Assembly (NCBI GenBank): GCA_032119475.1
Contig: JAUMCA010000005.1
Location: forward strand, 1 to 5,916
DNA: 5,916 nt
Source: F1-60-MAGs149 sp032119475
GTDB lineage: Bacteria; Actinomycetota; Thermoleophilia; Gaiellales; F1-60-MAGs149
Direction of reading: 5' to 3'
Positions within the stretch are counted from its first letter, which is position 1. Each line of letters opens with the position of its first letter. Below, one piece after another: positions 1 through 5,599 of the stretch. The translations under genes and the position numbers were made by a program. The notes beneath the pieces were generated by a model. That model searched no databases. It was given only the letters and a program-made list of their open reading frames with translations, and was not told the DNA's origin.

Positions 1-1210
1 GGATCGCGTTCTCGCGCGTCGTGTCCCAGACCAGCAGCTTCGCGACCATCGGGTCGTAGCGGTCGTTGATCTCACCACCCTCCTCCACGCCCGATTCGAC
101 GCGGACGCCCGGGCCGCTCGGCGGCCGGTGGCGCAGCAGCCGCCCCGGCGACGGGGTGAAGCCGTTGCCGGGATCCTCGGCGTTGACGCGGCACTCGATC
201 GCGTGACCGCGCAGCACGACGTCGTCCTGGGCGAACGACAGCGGGTGGCCGGCGGCGACGAGCACCTGCTCGCGCACGAGGTCCACGCCGGTGACGAGCT
301 CGGTGACCGGATGCTCGACCTGGATGCGGGTGTTCATCTCGAGGAAGTAGAAGGAGCCGTGGCGGTCCAGCAGGCACTCGACGGTGCCGGCGCCCACGTA
401 GCCCACGGCCTGCGCGGCGGCGACGGCCATCGCGCCCATCCGGGACCGCAGGTCCGCGTCCACGGCGGGCGACGGGGACTCCTCGACGATCTTCTGGTGG
501 CGGCGCTGCAGCGTGCAGTCGCGCTCGCCCAGGTGCACGACGGTGCCGTGCGTGTCCGCCATCACCTGGATCTCGACGTGGCGGGGGTCCTCGACGTACT
601 TCTCGACGTAGACCGCGCCGTTGCCGAACCACGCCTCGCCCTCGCGCTTGGCGGCCTCCAGCGCGCGCTCGGCCTCCGCGGCCTCGTGCACGACCTTGAG
701 TCCACGTCCGCCGCCGCCGGCGGACGCCTTCAGCGCGATCGGCCAGCCGTACTCCTCGCCGAGCTCGACGACGCGCGCGGCGTCGGAGATCTCCTCGGTC
801 GTGCCGGGCACGATCGGCACGCCGGCCTCGGCCATCAGCACGCGCGAGTTGATCTTCGAGCCCATCGCGTCGATCGCGCTCGGCGGCGGGCCGATCCAGA
901 CGAGCCCGGCCTCCTCGACCGCGCTGGCGAACGGGGCGCTCTCGGCGAGGAAACCGTAGCCCGGGTGGATCGCCTGGCTGCCCGTGCGGCGGGCGGCGTC
1001 GATGAGCCGCTCGATGTTGAGGTAGCTCTCGGCCGGGGCGGCGGCGCCGAGCAGCACCGCCTCGTCGGCGGCGCGGACGTGCGGCGCGCCGGCGTCGGCC
1101 TCGGAGTACACCGCGACCGGCGACACGCCGAGCTCGCGGAGCGCGCGGAAGACGCGGATGGCGATCTCGCCGCGGTTGGCGACGAGGACGCGATCGAAGG
1201 GCGGGGTCAC
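1..1210 (-). CDS. Biotin carboxylase (alpha) subunit of an acyl-CoA carboxylase, 3' end off the left edge
   Basis: This subunit carboxylates biotin using ATP and bicarbonate; the carboxyl group then passes to propionyl-CoA (or acetyl-CoA) on the partner carboxyltransferase. About 403 residues are visible. Seen: N-terminal VANRGEIAIR (10-19), HPGYGFLAE (82-90), the ATP-grasp glycine loop KASAGGGGRG (161-170), QRRHQK (235-240), and EMNTRIQVEH (291-300) followed by ECRVNAED (339-346). By alignment to E. coli AccC, Lys161, Lys240, Arg295 and Glu299 match its nucleotide-binding and catalytic residues. The start is GTG at 1210, which overlaps the TGA of the upstream 55-codon ORF and has GGTGGAG five bases before it. 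Stand-alone biotin carboxylases are about 450 residues. Whether this one continues into a C-terminal biotin carrier domain, as in actinobacterial alpha subunits, cannot be seen because the gene leaves the window. Confidence 0.96.
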   Translation of the reverse strand, partial: MTPPFDRVLVANRGEIAIRVFRALRELGVSPVAVYSEADAGAPHVRAADEAVLLGAAAPAESYLNIERLIDAARRTGSQAIHPGYGFLAESAPFASAVEEAGLVWIGPPPSAIDAMGSKINSRVLMAEAGVPIVPGTTEEISDAARVVELGEEYGWPIALKASAGGGGRGLKVVHEAAEAERALEAAKREGEAWFGNGAVYVEKYVEDPRHVEIQVMADTHGTVVHLGERDCTLQRRHQKIVEESPSPAVDADLRSRMGAMAVAAAQAVGYVGAGTVECLLDRHGSFYFLEMNTRIQVEHPVTELVTGVDLVREQVLVAAGHPLSFAQDDVVLRGHAIECRVNAEDPGNGFTPSPGRLLRHRPPSGPGVRVESGVEEGGEINDRYDPMVAKLLVWDTTRENAI

Positions 1211-1374
1211 CGGCGCTCCACCGCGCAGTCGACGGCCTCGCGCAGCGCGGTGCGGCGCCACGCGGACTGGTAGGCGGGGTGCCCGCCGACGGGGCCCTGG
1301 CGCTCCTCGACGGTGCGCAGCGCGCGCCGGATCGCCTGCTGCTCGGCCGACGGCGTGGCGGGGGTGCCGCTCAC
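1207..1374 (-). CDS. 55-residue protein, candidate acyl-CoA carboxylase epsilon subunit
   Basis: A small basic protein, GTG start at 1374 and TGA at 1207-1209. Its GTG overlaps the stop of the carboxyltransferase gene and its stop overlaps the GTG of the biotin carboxylase gene, so it is locked between the two enzyme subunits. Seen: a Thr/Pro/Ser-rich first nine residues, a likely helix EQQAIRRALRTVEERQ (11-26), a GGHP turn (30-33), and a second likely helix around SAWRRTALREAV (37-48). Actinobacterial acyl-CoA carboxylases carry short, poorly conserved epsilon subunits (AccE/PccE) encoded next to the beta subunit; these have a helical N-terminal part and often an S-A-W stretch. Position, size and this weak pattern fit. 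I see no strong family signature, and it lacks the C-terminal Trp-containing tail I associate with Streptomyces examples. It has no lysine, so it cannot be a biotin carrier. The ORF is well supported; the function is inferred. Confidence 0.65.
   Translation of the reverse strand: MSGTPATPSAEQQAIRRALRTVEERQGPVGGHPAYQSAWRRTALREAVDCAVERR
1216..1222 (-). promoter_or_regulatory. Ribosome binding site of the biotin carboxylase gene
   Basis: On the minus strand GGTGGAG sits five bases before the GTG at 1210, inside the last codons (Ala-Val-Glu) of the upstream 55-codon ORF. It decides the start and shows that the downstream gene can reinitiate where the small ORF terminates. Confidence 0.7.
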
Positions 1375-2933
1375 AGCGGGATGTTCCCGTGCTTGCGCTT
1401 CGGCCGCTCGACGCGCTTCGTCATCGCCGCCTCGAGCGCGTCGACGAGCGCGTGGCGCGTCTCGCGCGGGGGGATGACGTCGTCCACGAAGCCGCGCTCG
1501 GCGGCGGTGAACGGGTTGGCGAAGCGCGCGCGGTAGTCCTCGATCAGCTCGGCGCGCCGCGCCTCGGGATCGGCCGCCTCGGCGAGCTCCTTGCGGTAGA
1601 CGACGTTGACGGCGCCGTCCGGCCCCATCACCGCGACCTCCGCCGTCGGCCAGGCCAGGTTCACGTCGGCGCGCAGGTGCTTGGAGCCCATGACGTCGTA
1701 CGCGCCGCCGTACGCCTTGCGCGTGATCAGCGTGAGCTTCGGCACCGTCGCCTCGCCGTAGGCGTACAGCAGCTTGGCGCCGTGGCGGATGATGCCGCCC
1801 CACTCCTGCTCGGTGCCGGGCAGGAAGCCCGGCACGTCGACGAGGGTGAGGATCGGGATGTTGAAGGCGTCGCAGGTGCGGACGAAGCGCGCCGCCTTCT
1901 CGGACGAGGCGATGTCGAGCACGCCGGCGAGCTGGCCGGGCTGGTTGCCGACGATGCCGATCGCGTGGCCGTTGAGGCGCGCGAAGCCGGTGACGATGTT
2001 GCGCGCGTACGCCTCCTGGATCTCCATGAACAGCCCGTCGTCGACGATCGCGCGGATGACGGCGTTCATGTCGTACGGCTTGTTCGGGCTGTCCGGGATC
2101 AGCGTGTCGAGTTCGGGGCAGAGGCGATCCGGCGGGTCGTCGGTCGGCGCCCACGGCGGCGCGTCGACGTTGTTCTGCGGCAGGAACGAGATCAGGGCGC
2201 GGGCGTCCGCGATGCAGCCGGCCTCGTCCTCGGCCACGAGGTGGCAGACGCCGCTCTTCTCGGCGTGCGCGTCGGCGCCGCCGAGCTCCTCCATGGAGAC
2301 CTCCTCGCCCGTCACCGCGCGGACCACGTCGGGCCCGGTGATGAACATGTGCGAGGTTTCGCGCACCATCAGGATGAAGTCCGTGATCGCCGGCGAGTAC
2401 ACCGCGCCGCCGGCGCAGGGGCCCATCACCAGCGAGATCTGCGGGATCACGCCGGAGGCGTCGACGTTGCGCTGGAAGATGTCGGCGTAGCCGCCGAGCG
2501 ACACGACGCCCTCCTGGATGCGGGCGCCGCCGGAGTCGTTGATCCCGACCACCGGGCACCCGTAGCGCAGCGCCAGGTCCATGACCTTGCAGATCTTCTC
2601 CGCGAAGGCCTCCCCGAGGGAGCCGCCGAAGACGGTGAAGTCCTGCGAGAACGCGAACACGCGGCGACCGTGGATCAGGCCGTGCCCGGTGATGACGCCG
2701 TCGCCGTACGGGCGGCGGTCGGCGAGCTCCGCGTTGCGGTGCTGCACGTAGCGGTCGATCTCGCGGAACGTCCCCGGGTCGAACAGCATCCCGATGCGCT
2801 CGCGCGCGAGGCCCTTGCCACGGGCGCGCTGGCGCTCCTCGGCCTTCGGATCGATGTGCTCGGACTGCGTCCGCAGCTCCTCGAGGTGGGCGATGCGCTC
2901 TGCGGTCGTACCGGGGTCGTGGCGGTCGGTCAC
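1371..2933 (-). CDS. pccB: Propionyl-CoA carboxylase carboxyltransferase (beta) subunit
   Basis: A 520-residue carboxyltransferase that moves the carboxyl group from carboxybiotin to propionyl-CoA, giving (S)-methylmalonyl-CoA. Length and motifs match the PccB/AccD5 family. Seen: N-terminal crotonase-like half with SGGARIQEG (134-142) and GPCAGGAVYSPA (171-182); C-terminal half with DVPGFLPGTEQE (366-377), AYGGAYDVMGSKHL (407-420) and LAWPTAEVAVMG (426-437); and the family-typical end RKHGNIPL. The two Gly-Gly-Ala stretches should form the paired oxyanion holes. Asp413 in AYDVM aligns with Asp422 of Streptomyces PccB, the residue known to favour propionyl-CoA; enzymes preferring acetyl-CoA commonly have Ile there. 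The start is GTG at 2933, four bases after a perfect AGGAGG. The reading frame stays open further upstream, but that part reads as the antisense of the mutase gene. It follows the mutase by 40 bp with no terminator, so co-transcription is likely. Confidence 0.97.
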   Translation of the reverse strand: MTDRHDPGTTAERIAHLEELRTQSEHIDPKAEERQRARGKGLARERIGMLFDPGTFREIDRYVQHRNAELADRRPYGDGVITGHGLIHGRRVFAFSQDFTVFGGSLGEAFAEKICKVMDLALRYGCPVVGINDSGGARIQEGVVSLGGYADIFQRNVDASGVIPQISLVMGPCAGGAVYSPAITDFILMVRETSHMFITGPDVVRAVTGEEVSMEELGGADAHAEKSGVCHLVAEDEAGCIADARALISFLPQNNVDAPPWAPTDDPPDRLCPELDTLIPDSPNKPYDMNAVIRAIVDDGLFMEIQEAYARNIVTGFARLNGHAIGIVGNQPGQLAGVLDIASSEKAARFVRTCDAFNIPILTLVDVPGFLPGTEQEWGGIIRHGAKLLYAYGEATVPKLTLITRKAYGGAYDVMGSKHLRADVNLAWPTAEVAVMGPDGAVNVVYRKELAEAADPEARRAELIEDYRARFANPFTAAERGFVDDVIPPRETRHALVDALEAAMTKRVERPKRKHGNIPL

Positions 2934-2937
2934 CGGG

Positions 2938-2943
2938 CCTCCT
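2938..2943 (-). promoter_or_regulatory. Ribosome binding site of pccB
   Basis: Minus-strand AGGAGG, a full anti-Shine-Dalgarno match, lies four bases before the GTG at 2933. It fixes the pccB start and rules out the upstream in-frame extension. It is the strongest ribosome binding site seen in the operon, which suggests that pccB translation initiates independently rather than by coupling to the mutase. Confidence 0.8.
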
Positions 2944-2973
2944 GGGGGGAACGGCGGAAAGGGTAGCGGGGCG

Positions 2974-4536
2974 TCACTGGCGGTCGTGCGTGCCCCACGC
3001 GTCGCGCAGGACGCCGCACACCTCGCCGACCGTCGCGCGCTCGGCGAGCGCGGTGCGCATCGGCTCCAGCAGCGGGGCATCGGCGCTGTCCGCGGCCGCG
3101 CGGACCGCGGCCAGCGCCGCGTCGACGGCGGTCTGGTTGCGCGCCGCGCGCAGCGCGCGGACGCGATCGACCTGCGAGGTCTCGAGCGCGGGGTCGAGCC
3201 GGTGGATCGGCACCTCCGGCTCCTCCTCGTTGCGGTAGCGGTTGACGCCGACGACGACGTCATCGCCCGCCTCGAGGCGGAGCAGTGATCGGTAGGCGGA
3301 CTCCTCGATCTGGTCCTGGACGAAGCCCTGCTCGATGGCGACGACGCTCCCGCCCTGCCGGTCGATCTCGGCGATCAGCTCGAGCGCGCGCGCCTCGAGC
3401 TCGTCGGTCAGCGCCTCGACGTACCACGAGCCGCCGAACGGATCGGCGGTCGCGGTGATGCCGGACTCGTGGAGCAGGACCTGCTGCGTGCGCAGGGCGA
3501 GGGTGGCCGCGTGCTCCGTGGGCAGCGCGAGCGCCTCGTCGAAGCCGTTGGTGTGCAGCGACTGCGCGCCGCCGGCCGTCGCGGAGAACGCCTGGAGCGC
3601 CACGCGGATGAGGTTGACCTCGGGCTGCTGCGCGGTCAGCGTGGAGCCGCCCGTCTGCGCGTGGAAGCGCAGCATCAGGCTGCGGTCGTCCTGCGCGCCG
3701 AAGCGCTCGCGCATGAACCGCGCCCACATGCGCCGGGCGGCGCGGAACTTCGCAACCTCCTGGAAGACGTCGTTGTGCGCGTTGAAGAAGAAGGACAGCC
3801 GCGGCGCGAAGGCGTCGACGTCGAGGCCGCCGTCGACCGCGGCCTGCACGTAGGCGAGGCCGTTCGCGAGCGTGAACGCGAGCTCCTGCACCGCCGTCGA
3901 GCCGGCCTCGCGGATGTGGTACCCCGAGATCGAGATCGTGTTGAAGCGCGGCAGCGTCGCCTGCGCGTAGCGCATCGTGTCGACCGTCAGGCGCATCGAC
4001 GGCCGCGGCGGGAAGATGTAGTTCCCGCGCGCCGCGTACTCCTTGAGGATGTCGTTCTGGATCGTGCCGGACAGCCGCGCGGCCTCCACGCCCTGCGCCT
4101 CGCCGGTCAGCTGGTACAGGAGGAGCAGCACGGAGGCCGGCGCGTTGATCGTCATCGACGTCGACACGTCGCCGAGCGGGATGCCCGCGAACAGCCGCTG
4201 CATGTCCTCGACGGAGTCGATCGCGACGCCGGTGCGACCCACCTCGCCGAGGCTGCGCGGGTCGTCCGAGTCGAGTCCCAGCTGCGTCGGCAGGTCGAAC
4301 GCCGTCGAGAGGCCGGTCTGACCGCGCTCGAGCAGCAGCTGGAAGCGCTCGTTGGTCTCCTCGGCCGACGCGAAGCCCGCGTACTGCCGCATCGTCCAGG
4401 CCCGGGAGCGGTACCCGTCTGGGCGCACGCCGCGCGTGTACGGGTAGGCGCCCGGGGCGCCGATGCGCTCGTCCGCGTCGCCGTACACGGGCTCCACGGG
4501 GATGCCGGACTCGGTCTGCGCCTGTGCGTCGTCCAC
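2974..4536 (-). CDS. Methylmalonyl-CoA mutase, catalytic (substrate-binding) subunit without the cobalamin domain
   Basis: A 520-residue TIM-barrel subunit of an adenosylcobalamin-dependent mutase that interconverts (R)-methylmalonyl-CoA and succinyl-CoA. Seen: YPYTRGV (31-37), WTMRQYAGF (47-55), GQTGLSTAFDLPTQLG (72-87), STSMTINAPA (125-134), GTIQNDILKEY (157-167), ISISGYHIREAGST (from 201) and FAPRLSFFFNAHND. By alignment to the Propionibacterium mutase, Tyr52, Arg170 and His207 match Tyr89, Arg207 and His244; the spacings of 118 and 37 residues are exactly conserved. Tyr and Arg at the first two sites mark a dicarboxylyl substrate; isobutyryl- and 2-hydroxyisobutyryl-CoA mutases have Phe or Ile and Gln. 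The protein ends where the C-terminal cobalamin domain (DxHxxG) would start in one-chain enzymes, so a separate B12 subunit is needed and is not in view. The start is GTG at 4536 with no clear Shine-Dalgarno sequence; in-frame GTGs a few codons inside are alternatives. It is first in the operon with pccB. Confidence 0.95.
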   Translation of the reverse strand: MDDAQAQTESGIPVEPVYGDADERIGAPGAYPYTRGVRPDGYRSRAWTMRQYAGFASAEETNERFQLLLERGQTGLSTAFDLPTQLGLDSDDPRSLGEVGRTGVAIDSVEDMQRLFAGIPLGDVSTSMTINAPASVLLLLYQLTGEAQGVEAARLSGTIQNDILKEYAARGNYIFPPRPSMRLTVDTMRYAQATLPRFNTISISGYHIREAGSTAVQELAFTLANGLAYVQAAVDGGLDVDAFAPRLSFFFNAHNDVFQEVAKFRAARRMWARFMRERFGAQDDRSLMLRFHAQTGGSTLTAQQPEVNLIRVALQAFSATAGGAQSLHTNGFDEALALPTEHAATLALRTQQVLLHESGITATADPFGGSWYVEALTDELEARALELIAEIDRQGGSVVAIEQGFVQDQIEESAYRSLLRLEAGDDVVVGVNRYRNEEEPEVPIHRLDPALETSQVDRVRALRAARNQTAVDAALAAVRAAADSADAPLLEPMRTALAERATVGEVCGVLRDAWGTHDRQ

Positions 4537-4544
4537 GGCCCGGC

Positions 4545-4550
4545 AGCGTA
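4545..4550 (-). promoter_or_regulatory. Possible -10 box for the mutase-pccB operon
   Basis: Minus-strand TACGCT (TANNNT form), preceded by G, ends eight bases before the mutase GTG at 4536. With the usual 6-7 base spacing, transcription would start at about 4538, leaving a 0-3 base leader, in keeping with the missing Shine-Dalgarno site. No convincing -35 box is seen. Sequence pattern only. Confidence 0.45.
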
Positions 4551-4562
4551 CCGGTTCCCCCG

Positions 4563-4568
4563 TACACT
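4563..4568 (+). promoter_or_regulatory. -10 box of a leaderless promoter for the moaD-moaE fusion gene
   Basis: TACACT lies at -12 to -7 relative to the first base of the GTG start at 4575, the spacing at which RNA polymerase would start transcription on the start codon itself. No Shine-Dalgarno sequence precedes this GTG. Leaderless mRNAs with a TANNNT box at this spacing are common in actinobacteria. No -35 match is seen. Confidence 0.6.
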
Positions 4569-4574
4569 GCGCGC

Positions 4575-5234
4575 GTGCCAGCCGTCACCGTCCGCCTCTT
4601 CGCCGCGCTGCGCGAGCGCGCGGGCACGGGTCGGCGCGAGCTCGCGCTGCCGGACGGTGCGACCGCGGGTGACGTCTGGGGCGCGCTCGACCTCGGTCCG
4701 GAACCATCCGGGGTCGCCCTGGCCGTCAACCGCACGTACGTCGACCGGGACCATCCGCTGGCCGACGGCGACGAGGTCGCCCTGATCCCGCCGGTCTCCG
4801 GCGGCGCCGACGCGCCGCGGATCGGCGTCGCGATCGGCGACGCCCCGATCGACATCGCCGCCGCGCACGCCCGCGCGGGCGACGAGCGCGCCGGCGCCCA
4901 GGCCGCCTTCACGGGCACGGTGCGCAACGCGACGCGCGGCGAGGCGGTCGTGCGCCTCGAGTACGAGGCCTACGAGGAGATGGCGCTCGAGGAGCTCGAG
5001 CGCATCGCGCGCCAGGCGGCCGCCGACCACGACCTCCTCGCCGTCGAGATCGTCCACCGCACCGGCGTCGTCCTGCCGGGCGAGGCGAGCGTCGTGATCG
5101 TCTCCACGAGCCCCCACCGCCCCTCCGCCCTGGCGGCGACGCAGTGGATCATCGAGCAGCTGAAGGCCTCCGTGCCGATCTGGAAGCGCGAGGTGTATGC
5201 GGATGGGTCGGTGTGGGTGGGGCAGGGCTCCTAG
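4575..5234 (+). CDS. MoaD-MoaE fusion, one-chain molybdopterin synthase
   Basis: A 219-residue protein carrying both halves of molybdopterin synthase, which puts the dithiolene sulfurs into cyclic pyranopterin monophosphate in molybdenum cofactor synthesis. Residues 1-77 are a MoaD ubiquitin-like domain: VRLFAALRERAG, then GDEVALIPPVSGG, ending in the Gly76-Gly77 that must be freed to carry the thiocarboxylate. Residues from about 82 to 214 are MoaE: FTGTVRN (112-118), IVHRTG (159-164), SPHRP (179-183) and LKASVPIWKRE (196-206). Arg117, His181-Arg182, Lys197 and Lys204 align with E. coli MoaE Arg39, His103-Arg104, Lys119 and Lys126, so the active site looks intact. Mycobacterium tuberculosis MoaX has the same domain order and is cut after its Gly-Gly; the same maturation is inferred here. 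The GTG start at 4575 was chosen because the MoaD fold begins there and a -10 box sits at leaderless spacing. The C-terminus is short, with the stop inside a palindrome. No other moa gene is in view. Confidence 0.95.
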   Translation: MPAVTVRLFAALRERAGTGRRELALPDGATAGDVWGALDLGPEPSGVALAVNRTYVDRDHPLADGDEVALIPPVSGGADAPRIGVAIGDAPIDIAAAHARAGDERAGAQAAFTGTVRNATRGEAVVRLEYEAYEEMALEELERIARQAAADHDLLAVEIVHRTGVVLPGEASVVIVSTSPHRPSALAATQWIIEQLKASVPIWKREVYADGSVWVGQGS

Positions 5235-5260
5235 GAGCCCTGCCCCACCCACACCGACCC
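5205..5260. terminator. Perfect 56-bp palindrome over the moaD-moaE stop codon, likely bidirectional terminator
   Basis: The 28-base arms 5205-5232 and 5233-5260 are exact reverse complements with no spacer. The left arm encodes the last residues of the MoaD-MoaE protein, and its TAG stop (5232-5234) straddles the centre. The transcript could fold into a very long GC-rich hairpin of about 26 bp with a minimal loop. There is no T-run on either side, so it is not a textbook intrinsic terminator, although actinobacterial terminators often lack the U-tract. The symmetry would let it act on transcripts from both converging genes. The inverted repeat is certain; termination is inferred. Confidence 0.7.
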
Positions 5261-5288
5261 GCGTCGGCGCACCACGGTGGCGACGGCA

Positions 5289-5390
5289 CCCCCAGGGTCA
5301 GATGCCGTTGGGGCCGTCGCCGCAGAGGCGCTGACGGCAGCCCATGAGGATGGACGGCGATGCCCCAACGGCGTCTGACCCCTTCGTCCG
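5289..5390 (+). repeat. Foldback intergenic repeat, copy 1
   Basis: A 102-bp imperfect palindrome. Its arms begin with AGGGTCAGATGCC (5294-5306) and end with GGCGTCTGACCCC (about 5370-5382). They form a stem of about 20 bp with one T-G wobble, then a small internal loop and six more pairs (TCGCCG/CGGCGA), enclosing a variable loop of roughly 24 bases. Outside the loop it matches copy 2 (5497-5599, opposite orientation) at all but five positions, four of which are two compensated base pairs. It is oriented with the moaD-moaE gene. It resembles a REP/BIME or MITE-type non-autonomous repeat; no transposase is present. Family identity is not known to me. Confidence 0.8.
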
Positions 5391-5496
5391 CTGAGGGCTC
5401 ACGCCACGACGACGCACGGCGTGGGCGATGGCTCTGGGACGGATATGCGTCCCAGCCCAACCCCCTCCACCACCCGCTACCACCGCAGTCGAACCC
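5391..5496. other. Spacer between the two repeats, with two small hairpins
   Basis: No gene is credible here. The spacer holds a 9-bp stem GCTCACGCC/GGCGTGGGC (5397-5405 with 5418-5426, one T-G wobble, 12-base loop) and an 8-bp perfect stem CTGGGACG/CGTCCCAG (5434-5441 with 5448-5455, loop GATATG). The rest (about 5456-5496) is C-rich with no structure that I can see. Confidence 0.5.
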
Positions 5497-5599
5497 CGGA
5501 AGAAGGGGTCAGACGCCTTCGGGGCATCGCCGCACCTCCGCCTCGACTACCGCCACGCGCCTCTGCGGCGACGGCCCCGAAGGCATCTGACCCTGGGGG
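5497..5599 (-). repeat. Foldback intergenic repeat, copy 2 (inverted)
   Basis: The same element as 5289-5390 on the opposite strand, 103 bp long. The minus strand reads AGGGTCAGATGCC, then the shared GCCGTCGCCGCAGAGGCG, a diverged loop of about 25 bases, and GGCGTCTGACCCC. In the stem, C5520:G5579 and T5518:A5581 (plus-strand bases) replace the T:A and G:C pairs of copy 1, read in the same element orientation. On the minus strand the single irregular pair is a T-G wobble, as it is on the plus strand in copy 1. An 8-bp direct repeat GAACCCCG (5491-5498 and 5603-5610) flanks it. It lies just downstream of the GST-like gene and may serve as its transcript end. Confidence 0.8.

Noticed and set aside
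1158..2966. Very long open frames on the plus strand opposite the carboxylase and mutase genes (also 128-1273 and 3469-4785)
   Set aside because: They are antisense shadows typical of GC-rich DNA: Arg/Val/Asp/Ala-rich low-complexity translations with no family motif, lying opposite genes with clear catalytic motifs.
2934..2973. Possible terminator or promoter between the mutase and pccB
   Set aside because: The 40 bp contains only C/G runs and the pccB ribosome binding site. No stem of useful length or -10-like box is seen.
1371..3263. N-terminally extended 630-residue version of the carboxyltransferase
   Set aside because: The extra N-terminus is out-of-frame mutase sequence (Ser/Arg-rich). 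The AGGAGG site before the GTG at 2933 fixes a 520-residue protein of normal family length.
4524..4574. Upstream in-frame start for the moaD-moaE fusion
   Set aside because: It would add 17 Pro/Arg-rich residues overlapping the mutase start and the promoter gap. The MoaD fold begins right after the GTG at 4575.
5289..5599. Two repeats read as a minimal CRISPR array
   Set aside because: There are only two copies, in opposite orientation and about 102 bp long with internal palindromes, and no cas gene. CRISPR repeats are short direct repeats.
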